The notes under the pieces were generated by a model. The model was not told the origin of the DNA. It did no database searches and saw only the letters and a program-made list of their open reading frames with translations. The translations under genes and the position numbers were made by a program. Below, in pieces: positions 34,461-44,095 of a stretch of DNA of 64,000 nt. Within the stretch, counting starts at the first letter, position 1, and the number at the start of each line of letters is the position of its first letter. This DNA comes from Paenirhodobacter enshiensis (lineage in GTDB: Bacteria > Pseudomonadota > Alphaproteobacteria > Rhodobacterales > Rhodobacteraceae): the NCBI RefSeq assembly GCF_000740785.1, contig NZ_JFZB01000012.1, positions 101,803 to 165,802 of the forward strand, written 5' to 3'.

Positions 34461-35153
34461 TCAGGCCTGATCGCCCGCAGACTCCCGCGCGCGGATCCAG
34501 CTCATCAGCCGGTTGCCCTCGCTCTCGTCATGCAGCCATGCCGCCTGCGCCGCGGCCTCGCCATCGCCCGCCCGAAGCGCGGCGATCAGCGGCTCGTGCT
34601 GGGCGACGATATCGGAAGGCCCCGTCGCCACGCGCGAATTGCTGGTTGCGATGAACAGCCGGACCTACTGCTCGACCACGTGATACTGCGCCGCCAGCCG
34701 ACTGTGGCCCGAGGCATCGACAATCGCCCGGTGCAGCGCAAAATCGGCCGCGTTCATGCGCGCGAGATCCCCCGCCGCGCAAGCATCGAGAAACTCCGAG
34801 ATCGCCGCCTCCAGCGCCGCGCGCACCTCGGGCTCGCGCCGCGTCGCCGCCAGCCGCGAGGCAAGGCTCTCAAGGCTGCCGCGCAGCGTCCAGATCTCCC
34901 ACACGTCTTCCGCGCTCAGCTGCGCCACCTGCCAGCCGGTATAGGGGATCTGCACCACGATCCCCTCGGCGGTCAGCCGCAGCAGTGCCGCGCGCAGCGT
35001 CGCCCGCGCTACGCCCAATTGCTCCGAGAGCGCGATCTCGGTCAGCCGCTGACCGGGCGGCACCTCGCCCGAGACGATATATTCCCGCAAGGTATCGGTC
35101 ACGATCGCCTCGGTCGACTGACGCGAGATCGGGCGAAGTTTGCTCGTGGACAT
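34461..35153 (-). pseudogene. GntR/FCD regulator interrupted by an in-frame TAG
   Basis: Codons 1-162 encode a normal winged helix (LREYIVSGEVPPGQRLTE, LGVARATLRAALLRLTAEGI) and most of an FCD domain. Codon 163 (plus-strand CTA at 34665-34667) is TAG, but the same frame continues without shift as VRLFIATSNSRVAT, then HEPLIAALRAGDGEAAAQ, to a natural TGA at 34461-34463. That tail is exactly the last helix pair of an FCD domain. The gene would be 230 residues, normal length. It is either a nonsense mutation, a sequencing error or a read-through codon. It is the closest regulator to the ATTGTCGACAAT sites. Confidence 0.85.
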
Positions 35154-35263
35154 CCGGTCTCCTCCCGAAACGCTGTCTGGCGCCATTCGCGCCGATCTAA
35201 CCGCCCCTGCCCCGCGGAACAAGTTCCGAACTGCGCGCGGGCCCGTCTCCCTTTCGATTCGCC

Positions 35264-35345
35264 GCAAATATCCCGGGGGTGAGGGCCGAAGGCCCGAGGG
35301 GGCAGAGCCCCCTCTCTTTACCATCTGCGGGGCAGAGCCCCCCTA
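35264..35345 (-). repeat. Tandem hairpin cluster of Rhodobacteraceae intergenic type
   Basis: Three hairpins in a row: GGGCC/GGCCC (35283-35295), GAGGGGGC/GCCCCCTC (35296-35314) and GGGGC/GCCCC (35329-35341), ending on the minus strand in CACCCCCGGGATATTTGCGGC. Located after the amidase stop and before the interrupted gntR, so it can end the long peptide operon. Similar GC hairpins followed by CCCCCGGGATATTT are common in Rhodobacteraceae genomes. Confidence 0.6.
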
Positions 35346-35403
35346 CTTTTCTTTCCGTGGGTCCGTGGGAAAGACCCCTTCGTTTCGACCCCGCGGAGGC
35401 GGC

Positions 35404-36816
35404 TCAGCCCGCCATCGCGATCGGGGCAACCTCGCCCCGGGCCTCAATCGCTGCGGCGGCGTCAAACGCGACATCCTCGCGAAACCGCGGCGCGACGATC
35501 TGCACCCCGAGCGGGATACCGCCTTCCGTCAGCCCGGTATTCAGCGTCAGCACCGGCAGCCCGGTCACCGGCAGGCCGATCATCGACATCTGCGCCGTCC
35601 ACACCCGCCGGTAATCGGCATCGCTCTTCAGATCCAGATTGTCGGCAAACGGCAGCTCAGCCGAAGGCGGCAGCAGCACCACCGGGAAACGCTCAAGGAA
35701 CAGGTTCCACTCCCGCGCGATGCCGATGCGCTTCACCAGCGCCGCCGAGAAATCCGCCATCCCGAGCGAGAGCGCGAAATCGCGCTGCCCGGCCAGCGCC
35801 GCGATGGCACCCGGATCGCCCTCGCGCCCGGCCGCGGCCACCTGGCCCGCGTAATCGTCGCCGAACCACAGCGTCAGCTGAACCGCCACCGCGTCGCGGA
35901 TCGGCGGCAGCGTATCGACCTCCTCGACCAGCCATCCCGCGTCGCGCAGCTTCTGCGCGCTCTCAAGCAAAGCCGTCACCAGCTCGGGCGCGGTGTCCAT
36001 TCCGTCGGGACGCAGGCACAGCGCGGCGCGGCGCGGCAGCTCCGCCCCGCTCAGCGGCATGGGCACATGCCAGGGGTCGCGCGGATCGGGCCGTGCCATC
36101 GCGGCCAGCGCGATCCGCATGTCATCGACCCGCCGCGCCAGAGGCCCCGAGACCGCCATGATCTGCGCCCCGATCGCCCGGTCCCGGCCCGAGGCATTCC
36201 ACGCCGCCACCCGGCCGAGAGACGGGCGCAGCCCGTGCACCCCGCAGGCATAGGCCGGGTAGCGCACCGATCCGGCGATGTCGGTGCCATGCCCGATGGC
36301 GCAGATCCCCGCCGCGACCGAGGCCCCGGCACCACCCGACGATCCGCCCGGCGTCAGCCCATGACCGCGCGGATTGTGGGTGTGACCGTGCAGCAGGTTG
36401 TTGGTGAACCAGCGATAGCTGAACGCCGGCGTATTGGTGCGCCCGACCGACACGGCACCCGCAAGAAGCAGGCTGTCAACGACCGGACTGTTCGTCGTGG
36501 CGATCAGATCCTTCTGCGCTTTCAGACCGTTGGTCGTGGCATGGCCGATCTGGTCGACATTGCACTTGATGGTGATCGGCACGCCGGCGAGCGGGCCGGG
36601 ATCGCGCCCGGCGGCAATCGCGGCATCGACCGCGGCGGCGGCGGCAAGCGTCTCCTCGGGGTTGCAATCGACCACGGCGTTGATCGCGGGATTGACCGCA
36701 TCGAGACGGCCGAGCGCGGCCTGCGCCACCTCGGTCGCACTGACGGCGCGCGCGTGCACCAGAGCGGCGATCTCGGTCGCGGACAAAGCCCACAGCGGGG
36801 CGGAAGGAAGCGTCAT
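35404..36816 (-). CDS. Amidase signature family enzyme, paralogue of the 38480 gene
   Basis: 470 residues. TIKCNVDQ supplies the catalytic Lys, LTPGGSSGGAGAS the cis-Ser loop and GTDIAGSVRYPA the nucleophile region. Start at the Met after CAGGAGAG. Long runs are shared with the amidase at 38480-39874 (for example RLDAVNPA-NAVVDCNPE and YACG-HGLRP-LGRVA), so they arose by duplication. The two copies flank the gamma-glutamyltransferase gene in the same direction. It is the last gene of the peptide importer operon, presumably hydrolysing side-chain or terminal amides of imported compounds. Confidence 0.87.
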   Translation of the reverse strand: MTLPSAPLWALSATEIAALVHARAVSATEVAQAALGRLDAVNPAINAVVDCNPEETLAAAAAVDAAIAAGRDPGPLAGVPITIKCNVDQIGHATTNGLKAQKDLIATTNSPVVDSLLLAGAVSVGRTNTPAFSYRWFTNNLLHGHTHNPRGHGLTPGGSSGGAGASVAAGICAIGHGTDIAGSVRYPAYACGVHGLRPSLGRVAAWNASGRDRAIGAQIMAVSGPLARRVDDMRIALAAMARPDPRDPWHVPMPLSGAELPRRAALCLRPDGMDTAPELVTALLESAQKLRDAGWLVEEVDTLPPIRDAVAVQLTLWFGDDYAGQVAAAGREGDPGAIAALAGQRDFALSLGMADFSAALVKRIGIAREWNLFLERFPVVLLPPSAELPFADNLDLKSDADYRRVWTAQMSMIGLPVTGLPVLTLNTGLTEGGIPLGVQIVAPRFREDVAFDAAAAIEARGEVAPIAMAG

Positions 36817-36830
36817 CGTCAACTCTCCTG

Positions 36831-38444
36831 TCAAAGCGTCACGGCGGGCATCAGCGCCTCGCCCTCGGCCACGGCCTCGGACCACAGGTGCCAGGGCTCG
36901 GCCATGCCTTCGTTCATGCCATCCTTGCGGCGCACCGCACCAAGCGTGGTGAAGGCGTTCGGGTGCTCCATCCGCTCGCTCACCACCACCGGGAATTGCT
37001 TCGCGAGCGCGGCGACGGTCTCGGCCCCGAGGCGGGCATCGGCGACCACCACCGGCGGCGCCGACAGATCGAAGCGCGGCGCGGCGATGGCGGTTTCCAG
37101 ATCCTGCCCGTGATCGGCGACATGGATCAGCGCCTGGAACACCGCGGGCAGGATCTTGCGCCCGCCAGAGCCGCCGATGGCGATCACATCCTCACCCGGG
37201 CCCACCATCATCATCGGCGAATAATTCGCCAGCGCCTTCTTGCCCGGCCCGATGCAGTTCACCCGCCCCGGACGCGGATCGAACCAGTTGACGCCGTTGT
37301 TCAGCAACACCCCCGTGCGCGGCGACACCACGCCCGAGCCGAACAGCGACAGCTGCGTCTGGGTCAGCGACACCGCCATCCCCTCGCGGTCGACGACGCT
37401 GAAATGCGTGGTGCAGCTCGGCAGGCTGCGCTCGGCCCCGTCGCCGAGGTTGGCGAAGCGGTGCTCCCATGCGCGCGCGAGCGCCGCGCAGCTTTGCACG
37501 ACCTCCGCCGGGGTCGGCACGGCACCTTCAGGACGGGTCCGCGCCGAGAGATCGCGCAAGGCCAGCGCGACCGTCACGCCGCCGTTCAGCTCGGGCACCA
37601 GATGGAGCGTGAACTCGCGGTAAGGTTCGGTCTTCGAGGGGGTCTCGACGGCCGCGAAACCGGCGAGGTCGTCGCAGCTCAGATAGCCGCCAAGCGCCTG
37701 CACATCGCCCGCCAGTGCCTCGGCGATGGGGCCGGTGTAGAACGCCCCGGCGCCCTCCGCCGCGATGGTGGCAAGCGTGCGCGCAAGTGCCGGATTGGGC
37801 AGCCGCTTCACCTTGCCCGTCACCGCAGCCGGCGCGACCGGGGGCAGACCGCCCGGCAGGAACCACTCGGCGCAGGCCGCGTTGCGCCCGATCCGCGCCA
37901 TGTCCGAGGCGATCCACAGCGTGGTGTGCGCATCGACCTGCGGCCCTTCGGCGGCGAGCGCCACGGCCGGCGCGACGAGATCGGCCCAGGGCAGCCGGCC
38001 GAACCTTGCGTGCGCGCGCTCAAGCCCGCGCAGGATCCCCGGAATGCAGATCGACTTCGCGCCGATGACATTGCGGTCTTCGACCACATTCGGCCAGCCG
38101 AACAGATCGGCGTCCGCCCCTTCGGTCAGCGGGAAATCCGCCGGATCGAGCGCCGCGGGCGCCCGCGCGCCTGCGTCGATGGCGGTCACCGCGCCGTCGC
38201 TTGTGCGCACCAGCATCGCGCCGACGCCGCCGATGCCGCTCATCCACGGCTCCAGCACGCCGATGGCGAAGGACACGGCGATCGCCGCATCGACCGCCGA
38301 TCCGCCGCGTTCGAGGATCCCCGCCCCGATATGGGCGGCAAGGCGGTTGTGCGCGGTCACGATGCCCTTGTCGCTGCGCGTCGCGGGTTTCGTCAGCGTC
38401 AGGTGGCGCGACAGGTTCGGGGACCGGATATCGGTGAGGGTCAT
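36831..38444 (-). CDS. Gamma-glutamyltransferase family (Ntn hydrolase) protein
   Basis: 537 residues. N-terminal block HNRLAAHIGAGILERGGSAVDAAIA is typical of GGT; the auto-cleavage site and nucleophile is T345 in SCTTHFSVVD; GVLLNNGVNWFDPRPG and IGGSGGRKILPAV complete the small subunit. No signal peptide is evident, unlike classical periplasmic GGT, so it may be cytoplasmic and closer to acylases of the same fold. GGT breaks gamma-glutamyl amides such as glutathione. Set between two amidase paralogues behind a dipeptide importer. Confidence 0.87.
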   Translation of the reverse strand: MTLTDIRSPNLSRHLTLTKPATRSDKGIVTAHNRLAAHIGAGILERGGSAVDAAIAVSFAIGVLEPWMSGIGGVGAMLVRTSDGAVTAIDAGARAPAALDPADFPLTEGADADLFGWPNVVEDRNVIGAKSICIPGILRGLERAHARFGRLPWADLVAPAVALAAEGPQVDAHTTLWIASDMARIGRNAACAEWFLPGGLPPVAPAAVTGKVKRLPNPALARTLATIAAEGAGAFYTGPIAEALAGDVQALGGYLSCDDLAGFAAVETPSKTEPYREFTLHLVPELNGGVTVALALRDLSARTRPEGAVPTPAEVVQSCAALARAWEHRFANLGDGAERSLPSCTTHFSVVDREGMAVSLTQTQLSLFGSGVVSPRTGVLLNNGVNWFDPRPGRVNCIGPGKKALANYSPMMMVGPGEDVIAIGGSGGRKILPAVFQALIHVADHGQDLETAIAAPRFDLSAPPVVVADARLGAETVAALAKQFPVVVSERMEHPNAFTTLGAVRRKDGMNEGMAEPWHLWSEAVAEGEALMPAVTL

Positions 38445-38479
38445 GGTCTGTCCTGAGAAGTTCGGAAAGTCATGGAAAA

Positions 38480-39874
38480 TTAGACGGTCAGCGGGTCGAT
38501 GGGGGCGGGCGGGGTGCCGCGGGCGGCAATTGCCTCGCCGGCGGCCAGACACAGGTCTTCGCGCATCCGCCCGGCGAGGATCTGCACCCCCACCGGCGCG
38601 CGCCCCGACAGCCCGGTCGAGACGGTCATCGCCGGCATCCCGATAGCCGGAGGGCCGGCCATGAAATATTGCCGCTCCGTCAGCCATTCGAAGCCGTTCT
38701 TCAGATCGGCATCGACGGCGAAGGGCAGGCAGGAAGACGGCGGCAGCAACAGCACCGGCCAGTCCTCGAAAAACCGCGCCCAGTCCCGCACGAGGCTCGC
38801 GCGGCGGGTCAGCGTGTCGCCGAACTCCGTCAGCGACACCGGCCCGACCCAGTCGATGGCACCCTTCATCGAGAAGATCGCACCCGGGTCGCCCTCGGCC
38901 TCGGCGGCGGCGAGGATCCGCTCGGGCGCATCGGCGACCCAGAGCTTGTGCATGATCCGGCTGGCTTCCTTCAGGGGCGGGATCGCGTCGAGCTCGACCA
39001 CCGTCCATCCCGCATCGCGAAGCCGCGCGGCCGCGTCGCGCAAGGCCGCCTCGACCTCGGGGGCGGTGTCGATCCCCTCGGGATGGGCGCAGAACGCCGC
39101 GAGGCGCGGGGTATCGGCGGGCTCCGGCGCCTCGAAATACCACGGATCGCGAATGTCGCGGCGCGCCATCGCACCGAATGCCAGGCGCACGTCATGCACC
39201 GTGCGCGCAAGCGGACCCTGCACCGACATCAGCTGAAAGCCGATGCTGCGGTCCGGCCCGGTCTCGTTGAAGGTCGCGACCCGGCCGAGGCCCGGACGCA
39301 GGCCGTGGATGCCGCAGGCATAGGCCGGATAGCGCACCGAGCCGCCGATGTCGTTGCCATGCCCGATGCAGCCGATCCCCGCCGCCGTCGCGGCCGCCGC
39401 CCCGCCCGACGATCCGCCCGGCGTCAGCGCCGGATCGCGCGGGTTCTTCGTCGGGCCGAACAGCTGATTGTCGGTGAAATAGCGCGCGCTGAACGCCGGC
39501 GTGTTGGTGCGCCCGAGAAGCACCGCCCCGGCCGCCAGAAACCCCTCGACCACCGGATTGTTCGAGGTCGCGATCAGATCCGCCTTCGAGCGCAGCCCGT
39601 TCGAGGTCGCGTAACCCTTCTGGTCGACGTTGATCTTGATGGTGACCGGCACCCCTTCGAGCGGGCGCACCGTGCCCCCCGCGGCAAGACGCGCGTCAAT
39701 CGCCGCGGCCTGGACCAGAACATCTTCGGGGTTGCAGTCGACGACGGCATTCAGCGCCGGGTTGACGGCATCGAGACGGGCGAGCGCGGCCCGCGCGACC
39801 TCGCTCGCCGAGGCCTGTTTCAGCCCGATCGCAGTCGCGGTCTGCGCGGCGGAGAGTTGCCAGAGTTCGGTCAT
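38480..39874 (-). CDS. Amidase signature family enzyme, paralogue of the 35404 gene
   Basis: 464 residues. TIKINVDQKG holds the Lys, LTPGGSSGGAAAA the cis-Ser loop and GNDIGGSVRYPA the nucleophilic Ser. It aligns without large gaps to the amidase at 35404. Located 10 bases downstream of the M81 gene and 35 bases upstream of the GGT gene, within the importer operon. Divergence between the two copies is largest in the C-terminal third, which in this family shapes the substrate pocket, so the pair may act on different amides. Confidence 0.87.
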   Translation of the reverse strand: MTELWQLSAAQTATAIGLKQASASEVARAALARLDAVNPALNAVVDCNPEDVLVQAAAIDARLAAGGTVRPLEGVPVTIKINVDQKGYATSNGLRSKADLIATSNNPVVEGFLAAGAVLLGRTNTPAFSARYFTDNQLFGPTKNPRDPALTPGGSSGGAAAATAAGIGCIGHGNDIGGSVRYPAYACGIHGLRPGLGRVATFNETGPDRSIGFQLMSVQGPLARTVHDVRLAFGAMARRDIRDPWYFEAPEPADTPRLAAFCAHPEGIDTAPEVEAALRDAAARLRDAGWTVVELDAIPPLKEASRIMHKLWVADAPERILAAAEAEGDPGAIFSMKGAIDWVGPVSLTEFGDTLTRRASLVRDWARFFEDWPVLLLPPSSCLPFAVDADLKNGFEWLTERQYFMAGPPAIGMPAMTVSTGLSGRAPVGVQILAGRMREDLCLAAGEAIAARGTPPAPIDPLTV

Positions 39875-39884
39875 GCGGAAATCC

Positions 39885-41414
39885 TCACAGCGGGGTGGAA
39901 GAGGCGGCGCGGACCTCGGCGAAGGTGGGGCCGCAGGGCATCATGCGGATCGCGTCGGGCAGGTTGCGCCAGCGCCAGCCGGTGGTGCGCATGAGCATCG
40001 CGCCGGGGGCGGTGGCGGTCAGGATCTCGCCGGCGATCGGGGCGAAATCGGCGCGGAAATGGATCGCGCTTTTGACGACGAGGATGTCCTCGGCCTCGGG
40101 CTCGATGCCGAGGAAGCGGAACATCTCGCGGTCCGCCATCTGCGCCTTGCGCGAGGCGACGACGACCCGCACGCCGCCGATGCGCAGGCACGCCGCGGGG
40201 CCAAGGTCCATGTCGAGATCGCCGAAGAACGGCCCCCTGGTGTGCAGCCGGCCGTCCGACAGCGCCGCGACCTCGCATTCCGTGACGAAAGGCGCGTCAT
40301 CGGCAAGGCCAGAGTGCCCGCCGAGCGCGAGGGTCAGCCGCGCGCCGAGCCCCGCGGCATGGGCAGCCGCCGCCGCAGCAGGATCGTGGAGCACGCCAAG
40401 CGCCGCGCGCGGCACCCCCGCCGCGACCAGCGCGCGCAACAGCCCCGTTGTGTCGGAACTGCCGCCCGCGCCGGGGTTGTCCTGTGCATCGGCGATCACC
40501 ACCGGGCGCACACCGGCCGCATTGAGCGCAAGCGCACGTTCGACCGCCTCGGCCGCGTCGAACAGCGGGCCGGCGAACTCTGCCTCGGCGGCCAGAACCG
40601 CGCGGGTCATCTCGTCGACCGCCGCTTCGGCGGTGGCTTCGCTCTCGGCATAGCCCCAGACGGTGGGGCTGCATCCGGCGATGTCGGCGGCGGCGAAGCC
40701 CATGGCGAAAGACAGGCTGATCGCACCGCTTTCGGCCTCGACCGTGCCGAGCCGGGCGTAAAGCGGGCCGGCCGGCGCCCGGTCCGTCGCCTGCCAGCAG
40801 ATCGGCACCAGATAGGGAATGCGCCGCAGCGCCCGTGCGAAGGGCCGTCCAAGGGCGATCCGGCGTTGCAAAAGCGCGAAGGCCCGCGCCCCGGTCCGCG
40901 CCATGTCGACATGCGGATAGGTGCGGAACGCCACCAGAGCATCGGCGAGCGCGACCATCCGCTCGGTCACATTGGCATGAAGATCGAGGCTGACGATCAC
41001 CGGCAGATCCGGCCCGGTCACCGCCCGCAGGCGGTCGAGAAGCGCGCCCTCGCCATCGTCGAGATGCGCCGCCACCTGCGCCCCGTGCAGATCGAGATAA
41101 ACCGCATCGGCGGGCAGCGCGGCGCGCACCCCTTCGACGATCTCGGTGGCGATGCGTTCATAAGTGTCGCGCGCCACCGGGCCCGAGGGGCAGGCCGCGC
41201 ACCACAGGACCGGCACGACCTCCGCCCCCGCGGCCCGTGCGGCGGCGAGGAAACCCGCGCCTGCGATGTTCGCGCCGGGGCCGAGGCGTTCGGTCACCTC
41301 GGCGCCGCGGCACAGGCCGGGAAACCCGCCGCCATGCGCGAAGGCCGCATCGTCGGCGACATCGGCCGAGAAGGTATTCGTCTCGTGCTGGAAACCAGCG
41401 AAAACGATGCGCAT
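39885..41414 (-). CDS. M81 family metallopeptidase (MlrC-like)
   Basis: 509 residues starting MRIVFAGFQHETNTFS, the M81/DUF1485 signature with a metal His. Further metal-type motifs are YLDLHGAQVA, VSLDLHANVTERM (Asp/His) and FRTYPHVDMARTG. The founding member, MlrC, cuts linearised microcystin, but most M81 genes lie in peptide or amide operons with ABC importers as here and have no known substrate. It starts 10 bases downstream of the second ATPase-containing gene. Cytoplasmic. Confidence 0.87.
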   Translation of the reverse strand: MRIVFAGFQHETNTFSADVADDAAFAHGGGFPGLCRGAEVTERLGPGANIAGAGFLAAARAAGAEVVPVLWCAACPSGPVARDTYERIATEIVEGVRAALPADAVYLDLHGAQVAAHLDDGEGALLDRLRAVTGPDLPVIVSLDLHANVTERMVALADALVAFRTYPHVDMARTGARAFALLQRRIALGRPFARALRRIPYLVPICWQATDRAPAGPLYARLGTVEAESGAISLSFAMGFAAADIAGCSPTVWGYAESEATAEAAVDEMTRAVLAAEAEFAGPLFDAAEAVERALALNAAGVRPVVIADAQDNPGAGGSSDTTGLLRALVAAGVPRAALGVLHDPAAAAAAHAAGLGARLTLALGGHSGLADDAPFVTECEVAALSDGRLHTRGPFFGDLDMDLGPAACLRIGGVRVVVASRKAQMADREMFRFLGIEPEAEDILVVKSAIHFRADFAPIAGEILTATAPGAMLMRTTGWRWRNLPDAIRMMPCGPTFAEVRAASSTPL

Positions 41415-41423
41415 CGCTGCCTC

Positions 41424-43058
41424 CTAAATTGCCTGCCGGGCGGGGCGGAAGTTCTGGAAATCCCACTCCGGCGCCGGGGCGGCCTCGATCAGGGTCCGGG
41501 TGTAGTCATGCACCGGCGAAGCCAGCACATCGCGCGCCGGGCCCTGCTCGACGATCCGGCCGCGCTGCATCACGACGATGGTGTTGCAGATCTGCGCCGC
41601 GACCCTCAGGTCATGGGTGATGAACAGGATCGACATGCCGAAGGTGGAGCGGATCTCCTCGAACAGGCGCAGAACCTGAGCCTGCACCGTCACGTCGAGG
41701 GCAGAGACCGCCTCGTCCGCGATCAGCAGGCTCGGCCGCATCACCACGGCGCGGGCGATGGCGATGCGCTGGCGCTGCCCGCCCGAGAACTGATGCGGAT
41801 AGCGGCTCATCACCGAGGCGGGCAGGTTGACGAGTTCGAGCGTCTCGCCCGCCAGACGGCGCGCCTCCAGTTCCGGGGTGCCGTAGTTGATGAGCCCCTC
41901 GGTCAGCGACTGGCCGATGGTGCGGCGCGGGTTGAGCGAGCGGTAGGGGTCCTGAAAGATATACTGCACCTGCTTGCGCACGTCGTGGAGGTTGCGCAGC
42001 GGAACGATGTCGCGCCCGTTCAGCACCACCGCGCCCTCGGTCGGGTCGGTCAGCCGCATCACGCAACGCGCCACCGTCGATTTGCCGGAACCGGATTCGC
42101 CGATGATCCCGGTGATCTCGCCCTGCCGCACGGTGAACGAAATGCCCTGCGCCGCGACGACCGAGGTATCCTTCAGCAACCCCTTCTCGCCATAGCGCTT
42201 TTCGAGGCCGATCACCTCCAGAACCTTCGGCTCCTTGCCCATCGGCGCGCAGCGCGGAATGAGGCTCGGCACCGAGGAGACCAGCATCCGGGTGTAGTCC
42301 TGTTTCGGCCGTTCAAGGATCTCGTCGCGGCTGCCGGTCTCGACCAAATCGCCGCGGTTCATCACCACGATGCGGTCGGCGATCTCGGACACCACGCCGA
42401 AATCATGGGTGACGAAGACGACGGCGGTGCCTTCCTGTTCCTGCAACTCCTTGATGAGATGCAGGATCTGCTTTTGCGTGGTGACATCGAGGGCGGTCGT
42501 CGGCTCGTCGGCGAGCAAGAGCCGCGGGCGCAGGATCAGCGCCATGGCGATCACGATGCGCTGGCGCTGCCCGCCCGAGAGCTGATGCGGATAGCTCGCA
42601 TAGATGCGCGCGACATCGGGCAGATGCACCCGCTCCATCATCGCCAGAACCTTCTGGCGCCGTTCGGATGCCGGCATCCTGGTGTGCAGCCGCAGCACCT
42701 CGTCGATCTGGTCGCCCACGGTCTTGACCGGGTTGAGCGCGGTCATCGGCTCCTGGAACACCATCGCCACTTTCGAGGCGCGCAGTTCGCGCATCCGCGC
42801 CGGGCTGACCTGCAACACATCCTCGCCATCGAGGAGGATGCGCCCCCCGGTGACCTGCAATGCGTCCTTCGGCAACAGCCCCATCACCGCCATCGAGGTC
42901 ACCGACTTGCCGGAACCCGACTCGCCCACGATACAGACGGTCTCGCCCTCGCGCACGTCGAAGCCGATATGGCGCACGATGCCCTTCTCGCCCTTCGGGC
43001 GGGTGTCGATGGTCACGTCCTCGACCGAAAGGACGACCTTGGCGTCGGATTGGATCAT
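41424..43058 (-). CDS. Dipeptide/oligopeptide ABC importer, fused double ATPase (DppD-DppF)
   Basis: 544 residues holding two complete ATPase domains in one chain: Walker A GESGSGKS at 45-52 and again near 320, two LSGGQRQR/FSGGQRQR signatures and two Walker B segments (LLLADEPTTALD, LLIADEAVSALD). The second signature reads DEAVSALD, usual for DppF. Fused D-F proteins are common in peptide/nickel/glutathione importers of alphaproteobacteria. It powers uptake through the DppB and DppC proteins encoded just upstream. Start is the ATG after AGGAGATCC. Confidence 0.92.
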   Translation of the reverse strand: MIQSDAKVVLSVEDVTIDTRPKGEKGIVRHIGFDVREGETVCIVGESGSGKSVTSMAVMGLLPKDALQVTGGRILLDGEDVLQVSPARMRELRASKVAMVFQEPMTALNPVKTVGDQIDEVLRLHTRMPASERRQKVLAMMERVHLPDVARIYASYPHQLSGGQRQRIVIAMALILRPRLLLADEPTTALDVTTQKQILHLIKELQEQEGTAVVFVTHDFGVVSEIADRIVVMNRGDLVETGSRDEILERPKQDYTRMLVSSVPSLIPRCAPMGKEPKVLEVIGLEKRYGEKGLLKDTSVVAAQGISFTVRQGEITGIIGESGSGKSTVARCVMRLTDPTEGAVVLNGRDIVPLRNLHDVRKQVQYIFQDPYRSLNPRRTIGQSLTEGLINYGTPELEARRLAGETLELVNLPASVMSRYPHQFSGGQRQRIAIARAVVMRPSLLIADEAVSALDVTVQAQVLRLFEEIRSTFGMSILFITHDLRVAAQICNTIVVMQRGRIVEQGPARDVLASPVHDYTRTLIEAAPAPEWDFQNFRPARQAI

Positions 43059-43075
43059 GTCGGATCTCCTTCGGG

Positions 43076-43987
43076 TCAGAGGCGCTTGGCCATGCGCGGA
43101 TCGAGCCGGTCGCGCAGCACGTCGCCGAGCATGTTCACGCTCAGCACGGTCAGCGACACCATCAGGCCGGGGAACAGGATCAGCTCGGGCTTGAGCTGGA
43201 AGTAGACCCGCCCGTCGGCCATCATATTGCCCCAGGACGGGGTTTCGGGCGGGATGCCGGCGCCGAGGAAGCTGAGGATCGCCTCGGTCATGATCGCGGC
43301 GGCGAAGATATAGGTGCCCTGAACCAGCAGCGGCGCGACGGTATTGGGCAGCAGGTGGCGCCAGACCATCTTCCACACCCCGGTGCCGAGGACCGAGGCC
43401 GCCTCGACATAGGGTTCGGCCTTCACGCCGAGGATGACGGAGCGCACCATGCGCGCGACGCGGGGGATTTCCGGGATCGAGATCGCGATCAGCACGGTGG
43501 TCAGCGTCGCGCCCGAGATCGCGACCAGCGCGATGGCAAGCAGGATGCCCGGGATCGCCATCAGACCGTCCATGAAGCGCATCACGATCAGGTCGGCCCA
43601 CCGGAAATAGCCGGTCAGCACGCCGAAGAACACGCCGAACAGCAACGACACGATCACCGTTCCCGCGCCCACGACGAGCGAGATCCGCGCGCCGTAGACG
43701 ATGCGCGAATAGACGTCGCGCCCGAAGGTATCGGTGCCGAGCCAGTGCTCGGGCGACGGCGGTTTCAGCCGCAGCGAGGGGTTGATCGTCACCGGATCGA
43801 CCGTGCCGAGCCAGGGCGCGCAGATCGCCATCAGCACGATCAGCCCCAGCACCAGCGCCGAGATGCGCGCGGGCCAGGACGACAGCGTGTCGCGCAACAG
43901 CTTCAGCGGATCGCGCCGCTCCTTCGGGCTGTCGAGGTCGGGCAGGGCAAGCGTGGGGGCGGAGGCGGGTTCGGTATCCGATGTCAT
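43076..43987 (-). CDS. Peptide-type ABC importer permease (DppC family)
   Basis: 303 residues with an N-terminal extension of ~35 polar residues, one first helix (ISALVLGLIVLMAICAPWLG), the OppC/DppC N-terminal HWLGTDTFGRDVYSRIVYGAR box and five more helices with the EAAxxxG-like coupling segment EAASVLGTGVWKMVWRHLLPN. Inner-membrane partner of DppB. Preceded by a 108-base gap containing a hairpin, instead of the tight spacing seen elsewhere in the operon. Confidence 0.9.
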   Translation of the reverse strand: MTSDTEPASAPTLALPDLDSPKERRDPLKLLRDTLSSWPARISALVLGLIVLMAICAPWLGTVDPVTINPSLRLKPPSPEHWLGTDTFGRDVYSRIVYGARISLVVGAGTVIVSLLFGVFFGVLTGYFRWADLIVMRFMDGLMAIPGILLAIALVAISGATLTTVLIAISIPEIPRVARMVRSVILGVKAEPYVEAASVLGTGVWKMVWRHLLPNTVAPLLVQGTYIFAAAIMTEAILSFLGAGIPPETPSWGNMMADGRVYFQLKPELILFPGLMVSLTVLSVNMLGDVLRDRLDPRMAKRL

Positions 43988-44062
43988 CTGTGCGTCCAGT
44001 CTCGGACCTCGTCGGGGCGGGGAGGCGCTCTGGCGAAAGATCCGGTTTCGGGGAGAAGATCG

Positions 44063-44087
44063 GTCCGGGCCCCGAACAGGCCCGGAC
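44063..44087 (-). terminator. Hairpin between dppB and dppC
   Basis: GTCCGGGCC (44063-44071) and GGCCCGGAC (44079-44087) form a perfect nine-pair stem in the gap between the two permease genes. Without a T run it may be an attenuator or mRNA-stability element that lowers expression of genes downstream of dppB. Confidence 0.5.
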
Positions 44088-44095
44088 CTTCGGCA

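Noticed and set aside
39885..41414. Naming the M81 gene mlrC with microcystin degradation
   Set aside because: M81 proteins are widespread in peptide operons; the other mlr genes are absent, so no microcystin role is claimed.
39630..43205. Plus-strand ORF of 1191 codons
   Set aside because: Runs antisense through the M81 and ATPase genes, whose own proteins show full conserved motifs; the long frame is a GC-skew artefact.
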